Source of the DNA: Hyphomicrobiaceae bacterium UBA4460
GTDB taxonomy: Bacteria > Pseudomonadota > Alphaproteobacteria > Rhizobiales > Methyloligellaceae
DNA length: 5,788 nucleotides
Assembly: GCA_002390155.1 (NCBI GenBank)
Contig: DGOS01000005.1
Location: 1 to 5,788 of the forward strand
Direction: 5' to 3'
Notes under the pieces: generated by a model
Database searches by the model: none
Told to the model about the DNA's origin: nothing
What the model saw: the letters and a program-made list of their open reading frames with translations, nothing else
Position numbers and translations under genes: made by a program
Part shown: positions 1 through 5,788 of the stretch, piece by piece
Numbering within the stretch: the stretch's first letter is position 1
Layout: the number at the start of each line of letters is the position of its first letter

Positions 1-620
1 GCGAAGAGCTGTTCAAGGCGCCGAACGAATTCGTCAAAGGCGTTGTCAGCATCGCTGAGCTTCCCGACGAGGGCACGCCGGAGATCGCCTTTGCCGGACG
101 GTCCAATGTGGGCAAGTCGAGCCTGATCAATGCGCTCACGAGCCGGAAGACGCTGGCGCGCGTCTCGGTCACGCCGGGGCGCACGCGCGAACTCAACTTC
201 TTCACGCTCGGCCCTGAAGGTGAGCTCTACCTGGTGGACATGCCGGGCTACGGCTATGCCAGGGCCCCGAAGTCGGAGGTCAAAGGCTGGACCCAGTTGA
301 TCCGGGACTATCTGAGGGGGCGCCGCCAGCTGAAGCGGGTGTTCCTGCTGATCGATGCCCGCCACGGCATCAAGGCTAACGACCGGGACACCATGAAACT
401 GCTGGATGAGGCCGCCATGTCCTATCAGGCGGTACTGACCAAGGCGGACAAGCCGAAGCAGAGCGAGCTTCAGGCGGTGATCGCCAAGACGGAGGCCGAA
501 CTGTCGAAACGCCCGGCAGCCTACCCCCAAATCCTGGTGACCTCGGCCCGAACCGGCTCCGGCATTCCGGAATTGCGGGCCGCGGTGGCAACCTTGGCAC
601 CAAACGGCGTTGTGCCTTGA
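1..620 (+). CDS. engB: Ribosome biogenesis GTP-binding protein EngB/YihA/YsxC (5' end outside window)
   Basis: A TRAFAC-class GTPase needed for assembly of the large ribosomal subunit; it acts in the cytoplasm on late 50S precursors (family knowledge). Reading in frame from base 3 gives 205 residues without a start, and the first residues ([17 protein letters not shown]) already match the EngB N-terminal region. The gene therefore begins upstream, and probably only about 10-20 residues are missing given a usual length of about 200-220. All five G motifs are present: G1 GRSNVGKSS at 96-122, G2 threonine in TPGRTR (about 171-188), G3 DMPGYG at 237-254, G4 TKADK at 438-452 and G5 SAR at 543-551. 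The internal GTG at 108 lies inside the P-loop and cannot be the true start. The stop at 618-620 is 25 bases before the argB ATG, so cotranscription is likely. In related bacteria engB usually follows yidC. Confidence 0.95.
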   Translation, partial: EELFKAPNEFVKGVVSIAELPDEGTPEIAFAGRSNVGKSSLINALTSRKTLARVSVTPGRTRELNFFTLGPEGELYLVDMPGYGYARAPKSEVKGWTQLIRDYLRGRRQLKRVFLLIDARHGIKANDRDTMKLLDEAAMSYQAVLTKADKPKQSELQAVIAKTEAELSKRPAAYPQILVTSARTGSGIPELRAAVATLAPNGVVP

Positions 621-636
621 GGCCAAGCGCCGGTAT

Positions 637-640
637 AAGG
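637..640 (+). promoter_or_regulatory. Shine-Dalgarno site that decides the argB start
   Basis: AAGG lies five bases before the ATG at 646. It favours that codon over the in-frame TTG at 610, which sits inside the end of engB and adds only 12 residues ([12 protein letters not shown]) with no family resemblance. Confidence 0.55.
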
Positions 641-645
641 CGCAA

Positions 646-1641
646 ATGGCCAAGACCAAGACAGCCCAGGTAAAGTCGAAGGACCCGGCGCCTCCCAAGG
701 ACGCAGGCCCGCTCGCGGACGTACTCGCTTCCGTCCACGCCAACGCCAAGACCTTGTCGGAGGCCCTGCCCTATATGCAGCGCTACGACCGCAAGACGGT
801 GGTAGTGAAGTATGGCGGCCATGCCATGGGCGATCCGGAGCTTGCCCGCGACTTCGCCCGGGACATCGTGCTGCTCAAGCAGGCCGGGGTGAACCCGGTC
901 GTGGTCCATGGCGGCGGCCCGCAGATCGGCAAGCTGCTGGAGCGGCTCAACATCAAATCCGAATTCAAGGACGGCTTGCGGGTCACCGACCGGGAGACCG
1001 TGGACGTGGTGGAGATGGTGCTCGCCGGCTCGGTCAACAAAGAGATCGTCTCGGCCATCAACAACCAAGGCGGCAAGGCCGTGGGCATTTGCGGCAAGGA
1101 CGCCAATCTGATGCGGGCCAAGCGGCTCGAGCGGCGCGTGCGTGACCCTCAGTCAAATATCGAGCAGGTCCTCGATCTCGGCTTCGTCGGCGAGCCCGGC
1201 CTGGTTGAACCGCATATCATGGACGTCATTATCGAGTCGGACCTGATCCCGGTGGTGGCGCCGATCGGCGTCGGACCAGACGGCGAGACGCTCAACATCA
1301 ACGCCGACACTTTTGCTTCGGCGCTGGCCGTGGCCCTGAAGGCGAAGCGGCTCCTACTCCTCACTGACGTGGACGGCGTGCTCGACAAAGAGGGCCGCTT
1401 GGTGCGCTCCATGTCCACGGCGGAAGCGCAAAGCCTGATCGATGACGGCACCATCAACGGCGGCATGATCCCGAAGATCGAGGGCTGCGTGGACGTGATC
1501 TCGGAGGGCGTCGAGGCCGTGGTCATCATCAACGGCAAGGTGCCACATGCCGTGCTGCTGGAACTGTTCACCGAGCACGGCGTGGGTACGCTGATCGAAC
1601 GCAAGCGCCCTGGCGGCAGCCGCACGAGGGCGCCGCGATGA
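646..1641 (+). CDS. argB: Acetylglutamate kinase ArgB (arginine-inhibitable type)
   Basis: Phosphorylates N-acetyl-L-glutamate with ATP, the second and usually feedback-controlled step of arginine synthesis, in the cytoplasm. It is an amino acid kinase fold protein. Visible landmarks, counted from the ATG at 646: nucleotide-binding VVKYGG with K55, HGGGPQIG at 88-95, substrate-binding R112 in GLRVTD, NINAD at 217-221, TDVDGV at 240-245 and MIPK with K277. Residues about 35-50 ([17 protein letters not shown]) match the extra N-terminal helix of hexameric, arginine-inhibited enzymes such as those of Thermotoga and Pseudomonas, so arginine feedback is likely (inference). At 331 residues it is about 30 longer than common homologues, owing to a Lys/Ala/Pro-rich N-terminal extension (residues 1-25) and a basic tail ([11 protein letters not shown]). 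Its TGA overlaps the next ATG (ATGA), indicating translational coupling. Confidence 0.95.
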   Translation: MAKTKTAQVKSKDPAPPKDAGPLADVLASVHANAKTLSEALPYMQRYDRKTVVVKYGGHAMGDPELARDFARDIVLLKQAGVNPVVVHGGGPQIGKLLERLNIKSEFKDGLRVTDRETVDVVEMVLAGSVNKEIVSAINNQGGKAVGICGKDANLMRAKRLERRVRDPQSNIEQVLDLGFVGEPGLVEPHIMDVIIESDLIPVVAPIGVGPDGETLNINADTFASALAVALKAKRLLLLTDVDGVLDKEGRLVRSMSTAEAQSLIDDGTINGGMIPKIEGCVDVISEGVEAVVIINGKVPHAVLLELFTEHGVGTLIERKRPGGSRTRAPR

Positions 1642-2399
1642 GCGCTACCCAAGGGCAAGGCTTCGGCCATGTAAAGACGTGGGTCTTCGACCTCGACAAC
1701 ACGCTCTACCCGGCCGATTGCGATCTGTTCTCCCAGATCGACAAGCGCATGGGTGCGTTCATCGCCGATGCGTTCGATCTCTCCATCGAAGACGCACACG
1801 CCTTGCGGCAGCGCTACTATTTCGAGCACGGCACCACGCTCGCCGGTCTTATCCGGCTTCACGGCGTGTGCCCGGACTCGTTTCTCGATTATGTGCACGA
1901 CATCGATCTTGACGTTGTCGCCCCTTCGCCCGAGCTTGTCGCCGCCATCGACGCACTGCCGGGCCGGAAGTTCGTGTTCACCAACGGCTCGCGCAAACAC
2001 GCCGAGGCCGTGGCGGAAAAGCTCGGCGTGCTCGATCACTTCGAGGACATTTTCGACATCCGCGCGCTCGACTTTGTGAACCCCAAGCCGACACGCGAAG
2101 CCTTCGACCGGTTCACCGGCACGCACGGCATCGAGACCGCCAACGCGGCGATGTTCGACGACCTGCCGCATAATCTTGAGACCGCGCAAGCGATCGGCAT
2201 GACCACGGTCTGGATCGATTGCCGCGCGACCGGCCGGCCCGAGCATCAGAGCCACGAGACGTGGTCCACACTGCCCGATTACATTCATCACCGTACCGAG
2301 GCGCTTGCGCCTTTCCTCACCGCCATCGCGAGCGCTCTTGCCGAAGACGCCGAGAGCCCCGCGACGCGCTTGCCCCAAGCACAATTCTGCCTGACCTGA
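1638..2399 (+). CDS. HAD-superfamily pyrimidine 5'-nucleotidase-like phosphatase
   Basis: A 253-residue haloacid dehalogenase family hydrolase, subfamily I, resembling the pyrimidine 5'-nucleotidases (yeast Sdt1/Phm8-like). These remove phosphate from nucleoside monophosphates or related small phosphates. The true substrate here is not shown by the sequence. HAD motif I is DLDNT at 18-22 (nucleophile D18, acid/base D20), motif II is the T/S of FTNGS at 114-118, motif III is K150 in NPKP, and motif IV is DDLPHN with D174/D175. An all-helical cap lies between motifs I and II (about 24-100), as in the subfamily with the cap inserted at that place. The last 25 residues or so look poorly conserved. 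The ATG overlaps the argB stop and has a GAGGG ribosome binding site at 1626-1630 inside argB, so both are probably made from one message. I recall a homologue between argB and dapD in many Hyphomicrobiales, but its role in either pathway is unknown. Confidence 0.88.
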   Translation: MSATQGQGFGHVKTWVFDLDNTLYPADCDLFSQIDKRMGAFIADAFDLSIEDAHALRQRYYFEHGTTLAGLIRLHGVCPDSFLDYVHDIDLDVVAPSPELVAAIDALPGRKFVFTNGSRKHAEAVAEKLGVLDHFEDIFDIRALDFVNPKPTREAFDRFTGTHGIETANAAMFDDLPHNLETAQAIGMTTVWIDCRATGRPEHQSHETWSTLPDYIHHRTEALAPFLTAIASALAEDAESPATRLPQAQFCLT

Positions 2400-2408
2400 C
2401 GGAGTCCC

Positions 2409-3251
2409 ATGTCTCACGATCATCTCAAGAATTTCATCGACGGCGCTTTTCAGCACGCAGCAGAGATCACGCCGAACAGCAAAGGCGTCGTGCGCGACGC
2501 AGTCGAGGAGGTCCTGAACCTGCTCGACAAGGGCGAGCTGCGCGTGGCCGAGAAGACGAACGGCGAGTGGGCCGTGAACCAATGGGTGAAGAAGGCGATT
2601 TTGCTGTCGTTCCGCTTGGAGGATCCGCACCGGATGGAGGGCGGGCCGGACGACTCGTCCTGGTGGGACAAAGTTCCGGTCAAGTTCGAGAAGTGGAAGG
2701 CGAAGGACTTTAAGGAAGCAGGCTTCCGCGCCGTGCCGGGCTGCATTGTGCGCCACTCGGCCTATATCTCGCCCGGGGTCGTGCTCATGCCTTGCTTCGT
2801 CAATCTCGGGGCGCGCGTGGATAGCGGCGCCATGATCGACACCTGGGCTACGGTCGGCTCTTGCGCGCAGATCGGCAAGAACGTGCACCTGTCGGGCGGC
2901 GCCGGCATTGGCGGCGTGCTGGAGCCCTTGCAGGCGAACCCCGTGATCATCGAGGACAATTGCTTCATCGGCGCGCGCGCCGAGGTGGCCGAAGGCGTGA
3001 TCGTCGGCGAGGGCTCCGTGCTCTCCATGGGCGTCTATATCGGCCAGTCCACCAAGATCGTCGACCGCGCCACGGGCTTCGTGCACCAGGGCCGCGTGCC
3101 GCCCTACTCCGTGGTGGTGTCCGGCTCGATGCCGGGCAAACCACTGCCGGACGGCTCGCCTGGCCCCTCGCTCTACTGCGCCGTCATCGTCAAGACGGTG
3201 GACGAGCAGACCCGCTCCAAGACCTCCATCAACGAGCTGTTGCGCGACTGA
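2409..3251 (+). CDS. dapD: 2,3,4,5-tetrahydropyridine-2,6-dicarboxylate N-succinyltransferase DapD
   Basis: Transfers succinyl from succinyl-CoA to tetrahydrodipicolinate, opening the ring to give N-succinyl-2-amino-6-ketopimelate in the succinylase route to mDAP and lysine. The 280 residues fit the usual 270-285. Order of parts: helical N-terminal domain (about 1-105, with [19 protein letters not shown] at 45-63), left-handed beta-helix of hexapeptide repeats (about 108-225, for example [37 protein letters not shown]), and a C-terminal domain ending [12 protein letters not shown]144 in MIDTWA and E192 in GARAEVAEG correspond, by motif, to the catalytic Asp and Glu described for the family. 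The protein forms trimers in known structures. The start has GGAG at 2401-2404, only four bases away, and lies nine bases after the nucleotidase stop. It is followed by a hairpin-containing spacer, which may end or attenuate the argB-dapD transcript. Confidence 0.97.
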   Translation: MSHDHLKNFIDGAFQHAAEITPNSKGVVRDAVEEVLNLLDKGELRVAEKTNGEWAVNQWVKKAILLSFRLEDPHRMEGGPDDSSWWDKVPVKFEKWKAKDFKEAGFRAVPGCIVRHSAYISPGVVLMPCFVNLGARVDSGAMIDTWATVGSCAQIGKNVHLSGGAGIGGVLEPLQANPVIIEDNCFIGARAEVAEGVIVGEGSVLSMGVYIGQSTKIVDRATGFVHQGRVPPYSVVVSGSMPGKPLPDGSPGPSLYCAVIVKTVDEQTRSKTSINELLRD

Positions 3252-3262
3252 GATATCCCGTT

Positions 3263-3293
3263 AACCCAGCGCGGGGTTTCACGGCGTTGGGTT
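3263..3293 (+). terminator. Hairpin after dapD, possible weak terminator
   Basis: AACCCAGCGC (3263-3272) pairs with GCGTTGGGTT (3284-3293) to give a 10-bp stem with one G-T wobble and an 11-base loop. It starts 11 bases after the dapD stop. The bases after it (CATATCCCTCTTC) are not a true T-run, so it may instead be a pause, mRNA-stabilising or Rho-associated structure. The stem can be read directly from the sequence; the function is inferred. Confidence 0.4.
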
Positions 3294-3310
3294 CATATCC
3301 CTCTTCGCAA

Positions 3311-3360
3311 GACGGCCGTTCGGCCTTACAAACTCAGAGGCTGAGTCGCGAAAGGCCGTC
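3311..3360 (+). promoter_or_regulatory. Complex inverted-repeat region before the DUF805 gene
   Basis: Several pairings are possible in 50 bases. ACTCAG (3332-3337) and CTGAGT (3341-3346) form a 6-bp stem with the loop AGG. Around it CGGCCTT (3321-3327) pairs with AAGGCCG (3352-3358), or alternatively GACGGCC (3311-3317) pairs with GGCCGTC (3354-3360). These two outer helices exclude each other, and a small GGCC/GGCC hairpin (3314-3325) competes with both. The 3' arm ends one base before the AGGGGGG ribosome binding site (3362-3368). A role as a structured 5' leader, or as a processed or terminator-like element, is inference. No known riboswitch class was recognised. Confidence 0.35.
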
Positions 3361-3369
3361 CAGGGGGGA

Positions 3370-3819
3370 ATGATGGACCTACAATATCTCTTCGCTTCGT
3401 TTGACGGACGCCTCAACCGGGCCAAATGGTGGGTCGGCGTGGTCATTCTCGCCATCATCAGCCTGGCTTTCGGGCTGATCATCGAGCTTATTTTCGGCGG
3501 GGGCTTTTTCGGCGGTTTTCTGGCAACCCTCGTCGCACTCGTCCTGTTCTTCCCGACCTATGCCTTGTGCGCGAAGCGCTTCCAGGACCGGGACAAGCCG
3601 GGCATGACCGCGCTCTACGGTTTGGTGCCCTCGTTGCTGGCCGGCTTGTTCGACGCCTGGGGCATGACGGGCACACCTGCCGAACTCAATGGGCTTGGCT
3701 GGCTTTGCATGCTGGTCAATCTGGGCGTGGGCCTTTGGTTCCTCATCGATTTGGGCATTCTGAAGGGCACGCCGGGGCCGAACAATTATGGCGGCGACCC
3801 GCTGACGGCCCTCACCTAG
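3370..3819 (+). CDS. DUF805 family small inner-membrane protein
   Basis: A 149-residue hydrophobic protein with the layout of the DUF805 family (E. coli YhaH/YhaI type), whose biochemical function is not established. Family marks visible are FDGRLNRAKWW at 11-21, the cytoplasmic-loop motif AKRFQDRDKPG at 68-78 (the family more often has R-L-H-D here, so the His is replaced by Gln), and the C-terminal GTPGPNNYGGDPL at 133-145. Hydrophobic segments lie at about 21-43, 47-66, 80-97 (weaker) and 109-131, suggesting three or four membrane helices. There is no cleavable signal peptide. Two adjacent ATGs (3370 and 3373) can serve as the start; both follow AGGGGGG at 3362-3368, and I use the first. 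It sits between dapD and dapE with structured spacers of about 120 bases on both sides, so it may be expressed separately. A link to the cell wall or lysine pathway would be inference from position only. Confidence 0.88.
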   Translation: MMDLQYLFASFDGRLNRAKWWVGVVILAIISLAFGLIIELIFGGGFFGGFLATLVALVLFFPTYALCAKRFQDRDKPGMTALYGLVPSLLAGLFDAWGMTGTPAELNGLGWLCMLVNLGVGLWFLIDLGILKGTPGPNNYGGDPLTALT

Positions 3820-3844
3820 TCCTCAAAAGCTTCGCTGATGCATA

Positions 3845-3859
3845 AGGCCGAGCAGGCCT
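3845..3859 (+). other. Short inverted repeat after the DUF805 gene
   Basis: AGGCC (3845-3849) and GGCCT (3855-3859) form a 5-bp stem with the loop GAGCA, 25 bases after the DUF805 stop. There is no T-run after it, so it is not a canonical terminator. In such GC-rich DNA a 5-bp repeat may be chance. Confidence 0.25.
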
Positions 3860-3872
3860 CGCCGCTTGCCAG

Positions 3873-3923
3873 GGGGCCGGGGCCCCGTCATGTTCTCCGG
3901 GCGCGGCGCTCCGTCGCGCCGGA
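3873..3923 (+). promoter_or_regulatory. Two GC-rich hairpins upstream of dapE
   Basis: GGGGC (3873-3877) pairs with GCCCC (3882-3886) across a four-base loop; the underlying palindrome is GGGGCC-GG-GGCCCC. Further on TCCGG (3896-3900) pairs with CCGGA (3919-3923), and after a bulged G the stem continues with CGCG (3902-3905) on CGCG (3915-3918), leaving a nine-base loop. The second hairpin ends four bases before the dapE ribosome binding site. The 3820-3940 spacer holds no gene, and I could not identify a convincing promoter in it. A regulatory role is inference. Confidence 0.3.
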
Positions 3924-3927
3924 ACCC

Positions 3928-3933
3928 AAGGGA
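3928..3933 (+). promoter_or_regulatory. Shine-Dalgarno site that decides the dapE start
   Basis: AAGGGA lies seven bases before the ATG at 3941. Upstream in-frame candidates (TTG 3866, ATG 3890) lack a good site and would add an Arg/Gly/Pro-rich leader (such as MFSGRGAPSRRNPRDRS) that does not resemble the family. Confidence 0.65.
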
Positions 3934-3940
3934 CCGATCC

Positions 3941-5134
3941 ATGACCACGCCCGGCGAAAGGGCCGTCGCGCTCGCACAACTCTTGATCCGCTGCGCCAGC
4001 GTCACGCCAAAGGACGCGGGCGCCTTGGACGTTCTGATCGAGCCGCTGACGAAGGCGCGGTTCGCCTGCGAACGCCTCACCTTCAGCGAAGACGGCACGC
4101 CGCCGGTGGACAATCTCCTGGCGCGGATCGGCGAGGGCCCGCCGCATCTGTGCTTCGCCGGCCATACGGACGTGGTGCCGCCGGGGGACGAGGCCCTGTG
4201 GAGCCATCCGCCCTTCGCCGCGGAGATCGCCGACGGGGTGCTCTTCGGCCGCGGCGCGTCCGACATGAAGGGCGCAATCGCTTGCTTTGCGTCCGCGGCG
4301 CTCGACTACGCCAAGGCGAAGAACCGCGAGATCGACGGCACGATCAGCCTGCTCATCACCGGCGATGAAGAAGGCCCGTCCATCAACGGCACGCGGAAAG
4401 TGCTCAAGTGGATGGAGCAGAAGGGCCTGAAGCCCGACCACTGCATCGTCGGCGAGCCCTCCAATACCGACAAGCTTGGCGAGACGATTAAGATCGGGCG
4501 CCGCGGCAGCCTCAACGGCCGGCTGAAGGTCGCGGGCCAGCAAGGGCACGTGGCGTATCCGCATCTTGCCGCCAATCCGGTGAAAGGCATCATCGCGGCG
4601 CTGACCAGGATTTACGACGAACCGCTCGACTACGGTAGCGCGCATTTCTCGCCGTCTAATCTTGAGGTCACCAGCATCGACGTGGATAACCCGGCGACGA
4701 ACGTGATCCCGGCAAGCGCGGAAGCGAAGTTCAATATCCGCTTCAACGACCGGCATGGACCGGAGTCGCTGGAGAAGATGCTGCGGGAGCAAGTGGGGGC
4801 GGCCCTCAACGACACCGAACTCACCTTCACGCTGGAGTTCGATCCGCCTGGCGATGTGTTTGTCACCGAGCCGGGTCCGCTCGACGCTCTCTTGAGCGAG
4901 TCAGTGCACGAGGTTACCGGGCTCACGCCCGCGCTGTCGACGGCCGGCGGCACCTCGGACGCGCGCTTTATCAAGGACTACTGCCCCGTCGTGGAGTTCG
5001 GGCTTACCACCCAGACCATCCACAAGACAGATGAGAACGCCAAGGTCAGCGACCTCGAGCAACTGACCGCGATCTATCGGCGCTTCATCGAGCGCTATTT
5101 CGAGGCGTTCGCCGGGGGACCCGATGGGCGGTGA
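3941..5134 (+). CDS. dapE: Succinyl-diaminopimelate desuccinylase DapE
   Basis: A dizinc M20-family amidohydrolase that cleaves N-succinyl-LL-2,6-diaminopimelate to LL-DAP and succinate. LL-DAP is then epimerised to mDAP for peptidoglycan and lysine. The 397 residues are close to the family's usual 375-400. Counting from the ATG at 3941, metal and catalytic motifs are H75 and D77 in FAGHTDVVPPG, bridging D108 in GASDMKG, general base E143 and ligand E144 in GDEEG, E172 in VGEPS, and H361 in QTIHKTDE. H203 in GQQGHVAYPHLA lies in the dimerisation domain (about 185-295) and corresponds to the His that reaches the partner's active site. GGTSDARF at 336-343 is the family's substrate-binding loop. 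No key residue is missing. The start is chosen for its AAGGGA site and because homologues begin a few residues before LAQLLIR. The 3' end overlaps murI by 11 bases in another frame, so the two are probably translationally coupled. Confidence 0.96.
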   Translation: MTTPGERAVALAQLLIRCASVTPKDAGALDVLIEPLTKARFACERLTFSEDGTPPVDNLLARIGEGPPHLCFAGHTDVVPPGDEALWSHPPFAAEIADGVLFGRGASDMKGAIACFASAALDYAKAKNREIDGTISLLITGDEEGPSINGTRKVLKWMEQKGLKPDHCIVGEPSNTDKLGETIKIGRRGSLNGRLKVAGQQGHVAYPHLAANPVKGIIAALTRIYDEPLDYGSAHFSPSNLEVTSIDVDNPATNVIPASAEAKFNIRFNDRHGPESLEKMLREQVGAALNDTELTFTLEFDPPGDVFVTEPGPLDALLSESVHEVTGLTPALSTAGGTSDARFIKDYCPVVEFGLTTQTIHKTDENAKVSDLEQLTAIYRRFIERYFEAFAGGPDGR

Positions 5135-5788
5135 CGGCCGGCCGATCGGGGTCTTCGACTCCGGCATGGGCGGCTTGACGGTGCTACGGGCCCTTGCCGC
5201 ACGCCTCCCGCATGAGCGCTTCGTCTATCTCGGCGATACGGCGCGGCTGCCCTACGGCACCAAGAGCGCGGAAACCGTCCAGGCTTACGCGCTGCAAGCC
5301 ACGCAGCTCCTCGTCGGCGAAGGCGTGAAGATGGTGGTGATCGCCTGCAACACCGCCTCTGCCGTGGCACTTGCCGTGCTGCAGGAGTCATGGGACCCGG
5401 TGCCCGTGATCGGGGTGATTGAGCCGGGCGCCGCGGCGGGAGTCGCTGCGACAAAGAACAAGCGCATTGCCGTACTCGCGACCGAAAGCACCGTGCAGGG
5501 ACGCGCCTATGCGCGGGCCATTCAGCGGCTGATGGCGGACGCGGACGTCGTCCAGCAGCCGTGTCAGGTTTTTGTGGCGCTCGCCGAAGAAGGCTGGGCC
5601 GAAACGCCGGCGACACTCGCCACTGCTAAGCATTATCTCGAGCCGCTATTCGATGGGGACGACGCCCCCGACACGCTGGTGCTTGGCTGCACGCACTTTC
5701 CCGTGCTGGCGAACGCGATCCGCCGCACCGTGGGGACAAACATCGCGCTCGTGGATTCGGCGGAGACCACGGCGGCGGCCGTCGCAGA
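5124..5788 (+). CDS. murI: Glutamate racemase MurI (3' end outside window)
   Basis: Cofactor-independent racemase converting L-glutamate to D-glutamate, which MurD adds as the second residue of the peptidoglycan stem peptide. The frame from the ATG at 5124 stays open to the window end, giving 221 residues. The usual length is about 265-280, so roughly 45-60 residues are missing. Landmarks: IGVFDSGMGGLTV at 8-20 (D12, S13), YLGDTARLPYG at 35-45, first catalytic cysteine C75 in ACNTASA, GVIEPGA at 97-103, ATESTV at 119-124, and second catalytic cysteine C189 with H191 in LGCTHFPVL. Both catalytic cysteines are present, so it is not an aspartate racemase-like or degenerate copy as far as can be seen. 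The ribosome binding site GGGGGA (5114-5119) and the start lie within the end of dapE, which points to coupled expression of mDAP and D-Glu supply. Confidence 0.95.
   Translation, partial: MGGDGRPIGVFDSGMGGLTVLRALAARLPHERFVYLGDTARLPYGTKSAETVQAYALQATQLLVGEGVKMVVIACNTASAVALAVLQESWDPVPVIGVIEPGAAAGVAATKNKRIAVLATESTVQGRAYARAIQRLMADADVVQQPCQVFVALAEEGWAETPATLATAKHYLEPLFDGDDAPDTLVLGCTHFPVLANAIRRTVGTNIALVDSAETTAAAVA

Noticed and set aside
108..620. GTG at 108 as the start of the engB protein.
   Set aside because: It falls inside the P-loop motif GRSNVGKSS, and the frame upstream to the window edge encodes matching EngB sequence. The gene is cut by the window instead.
376..1068. A 230-codon - strand frame across the engB-argB junction.
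   Set aside because: It has no family resemblance and lies over two genes with intact motifs, so it is a GC-driven artefact.
1149..3086. A 645-codon open frame on the - strand opposite argB, the nucleotidase gene and dapD.
   Set aside because: Its His/Arg/Ala/Gly/Val-rich product has no recognisable domain and mirrors the codon bias of the three well-supported + strand genes. Long antisense frames without stops are expected in GC-rich coding DNA.
3289..3301. GGGTTCATATCCC resembles a tRNA T-arm, followed by CTCTTCGCA like an acceptor end, which could suggest a tRNA remnant or attachment site.
   Set aside because: Only three stem pairs form, the usual GGTTCGAATCC bases are not kept, no D or anticodon arm or CCA end is present, and no integrase or duplicated end is nearby. 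The G bases also belong to the hairpin after dapD.
3252..3369. A possible lysine riboswitch or other known metabolite switch between dapD and the DUF805 gene.
   Set aside because: The spacer is too short for a lysine riboswitch and I saw no conserved core of any class I know. Only simple inverted repeats are present.
3838..4368. A + strand frame beginning at ATG 3838 and running into dapE in another frame.
   Set aside because: The product is Arg-rich, overlaps the first third of dapE, and has no motif or credible ribosome binding site.
3812..4792. A 326-codon open frame on the - strand opposite dapE.
   Set aside because: It is a shadow of dapE, which has every catalytic motif on the + strand. 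The antisense product is low-complexity Arg/Ala/His-rich with no motif.

Overview
The window is a compact run of seven housekeeping genes, all on the + strand. It looks like the chromosome of a GC-rich alphaproteobacterium, most likely Hyphomicrobiales (Rhizobiales). Three things suggest this: strong G/C preference at third codon positions, protein sequences typical of that group (for example the DapD and EngB variants), and the engB-argB-HAD nucleotidase-dapD-dapE order, which I recall from that order of bacteria. The family or genus cannot be fixed from the sequence alone. There is no sign of a mobile element, CRISPR array, tRNA, rRNA or phage gene.

Layout: (1) 1-620, the 3' part of engB (yihA/ysxC), a ribosome-assembly GTPase whose first residues lie outside the window. 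(2) 646-1641, argB, N-acetylglutamate kinase of the arginine-inhibitable type with an N-terminal helix. (3) 1638-2399, a HAD-family pyrimidine 5'-nucleotidase-like phosphatase that overlaps argB by four bases (ATGA). (4) 2409-3251, dapD, nine bases further on. (5) A 118-base spacer with a 10-bp hairpin after dapD and a second complex inverted-repeat region just before the next ribosome binding site. (6) 3370-3819, a small DUF805 membrane protein. (7) A 121-base GC-rich spacer with three more potential hairpins. (8) 3941-5134, dapE. (9) 5124-5788, the 5' part of murI, glutamate racemase, overlapping the dapE end by 11 bases and running off the window.

How they fit together: ArgB commits glutamate to arginine synthesis. 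DapD and DapE are the succinylation and desuccinylation steps of the succinylase branch of lysine/meso-diaminopimelate (mDAP) synthesis. MurI makes D-glutamate. In the peptidoglycan stem peptide D-Glu is residue 2 and mDAP is residue 3, so the translationally linked dapE-murI pair supplies two adjacent cell-wall building blocks. The step between DapD and DapE (the DapC aminotransferase) is absent here. In many bacteria it is carried out by the arginine enzyme ArgD, which gives a plausible metabolic reason for argB and dapD to be neighbours.

No previously undescribed system is evident. The points most worth a second look are the structured spacers around the DUF805 gene, the placement of an uncharacterised membrane protein inside the dap cluster, the conserved-looking but unexplained nucleotidase, and the extended N-terminus of ArgB.
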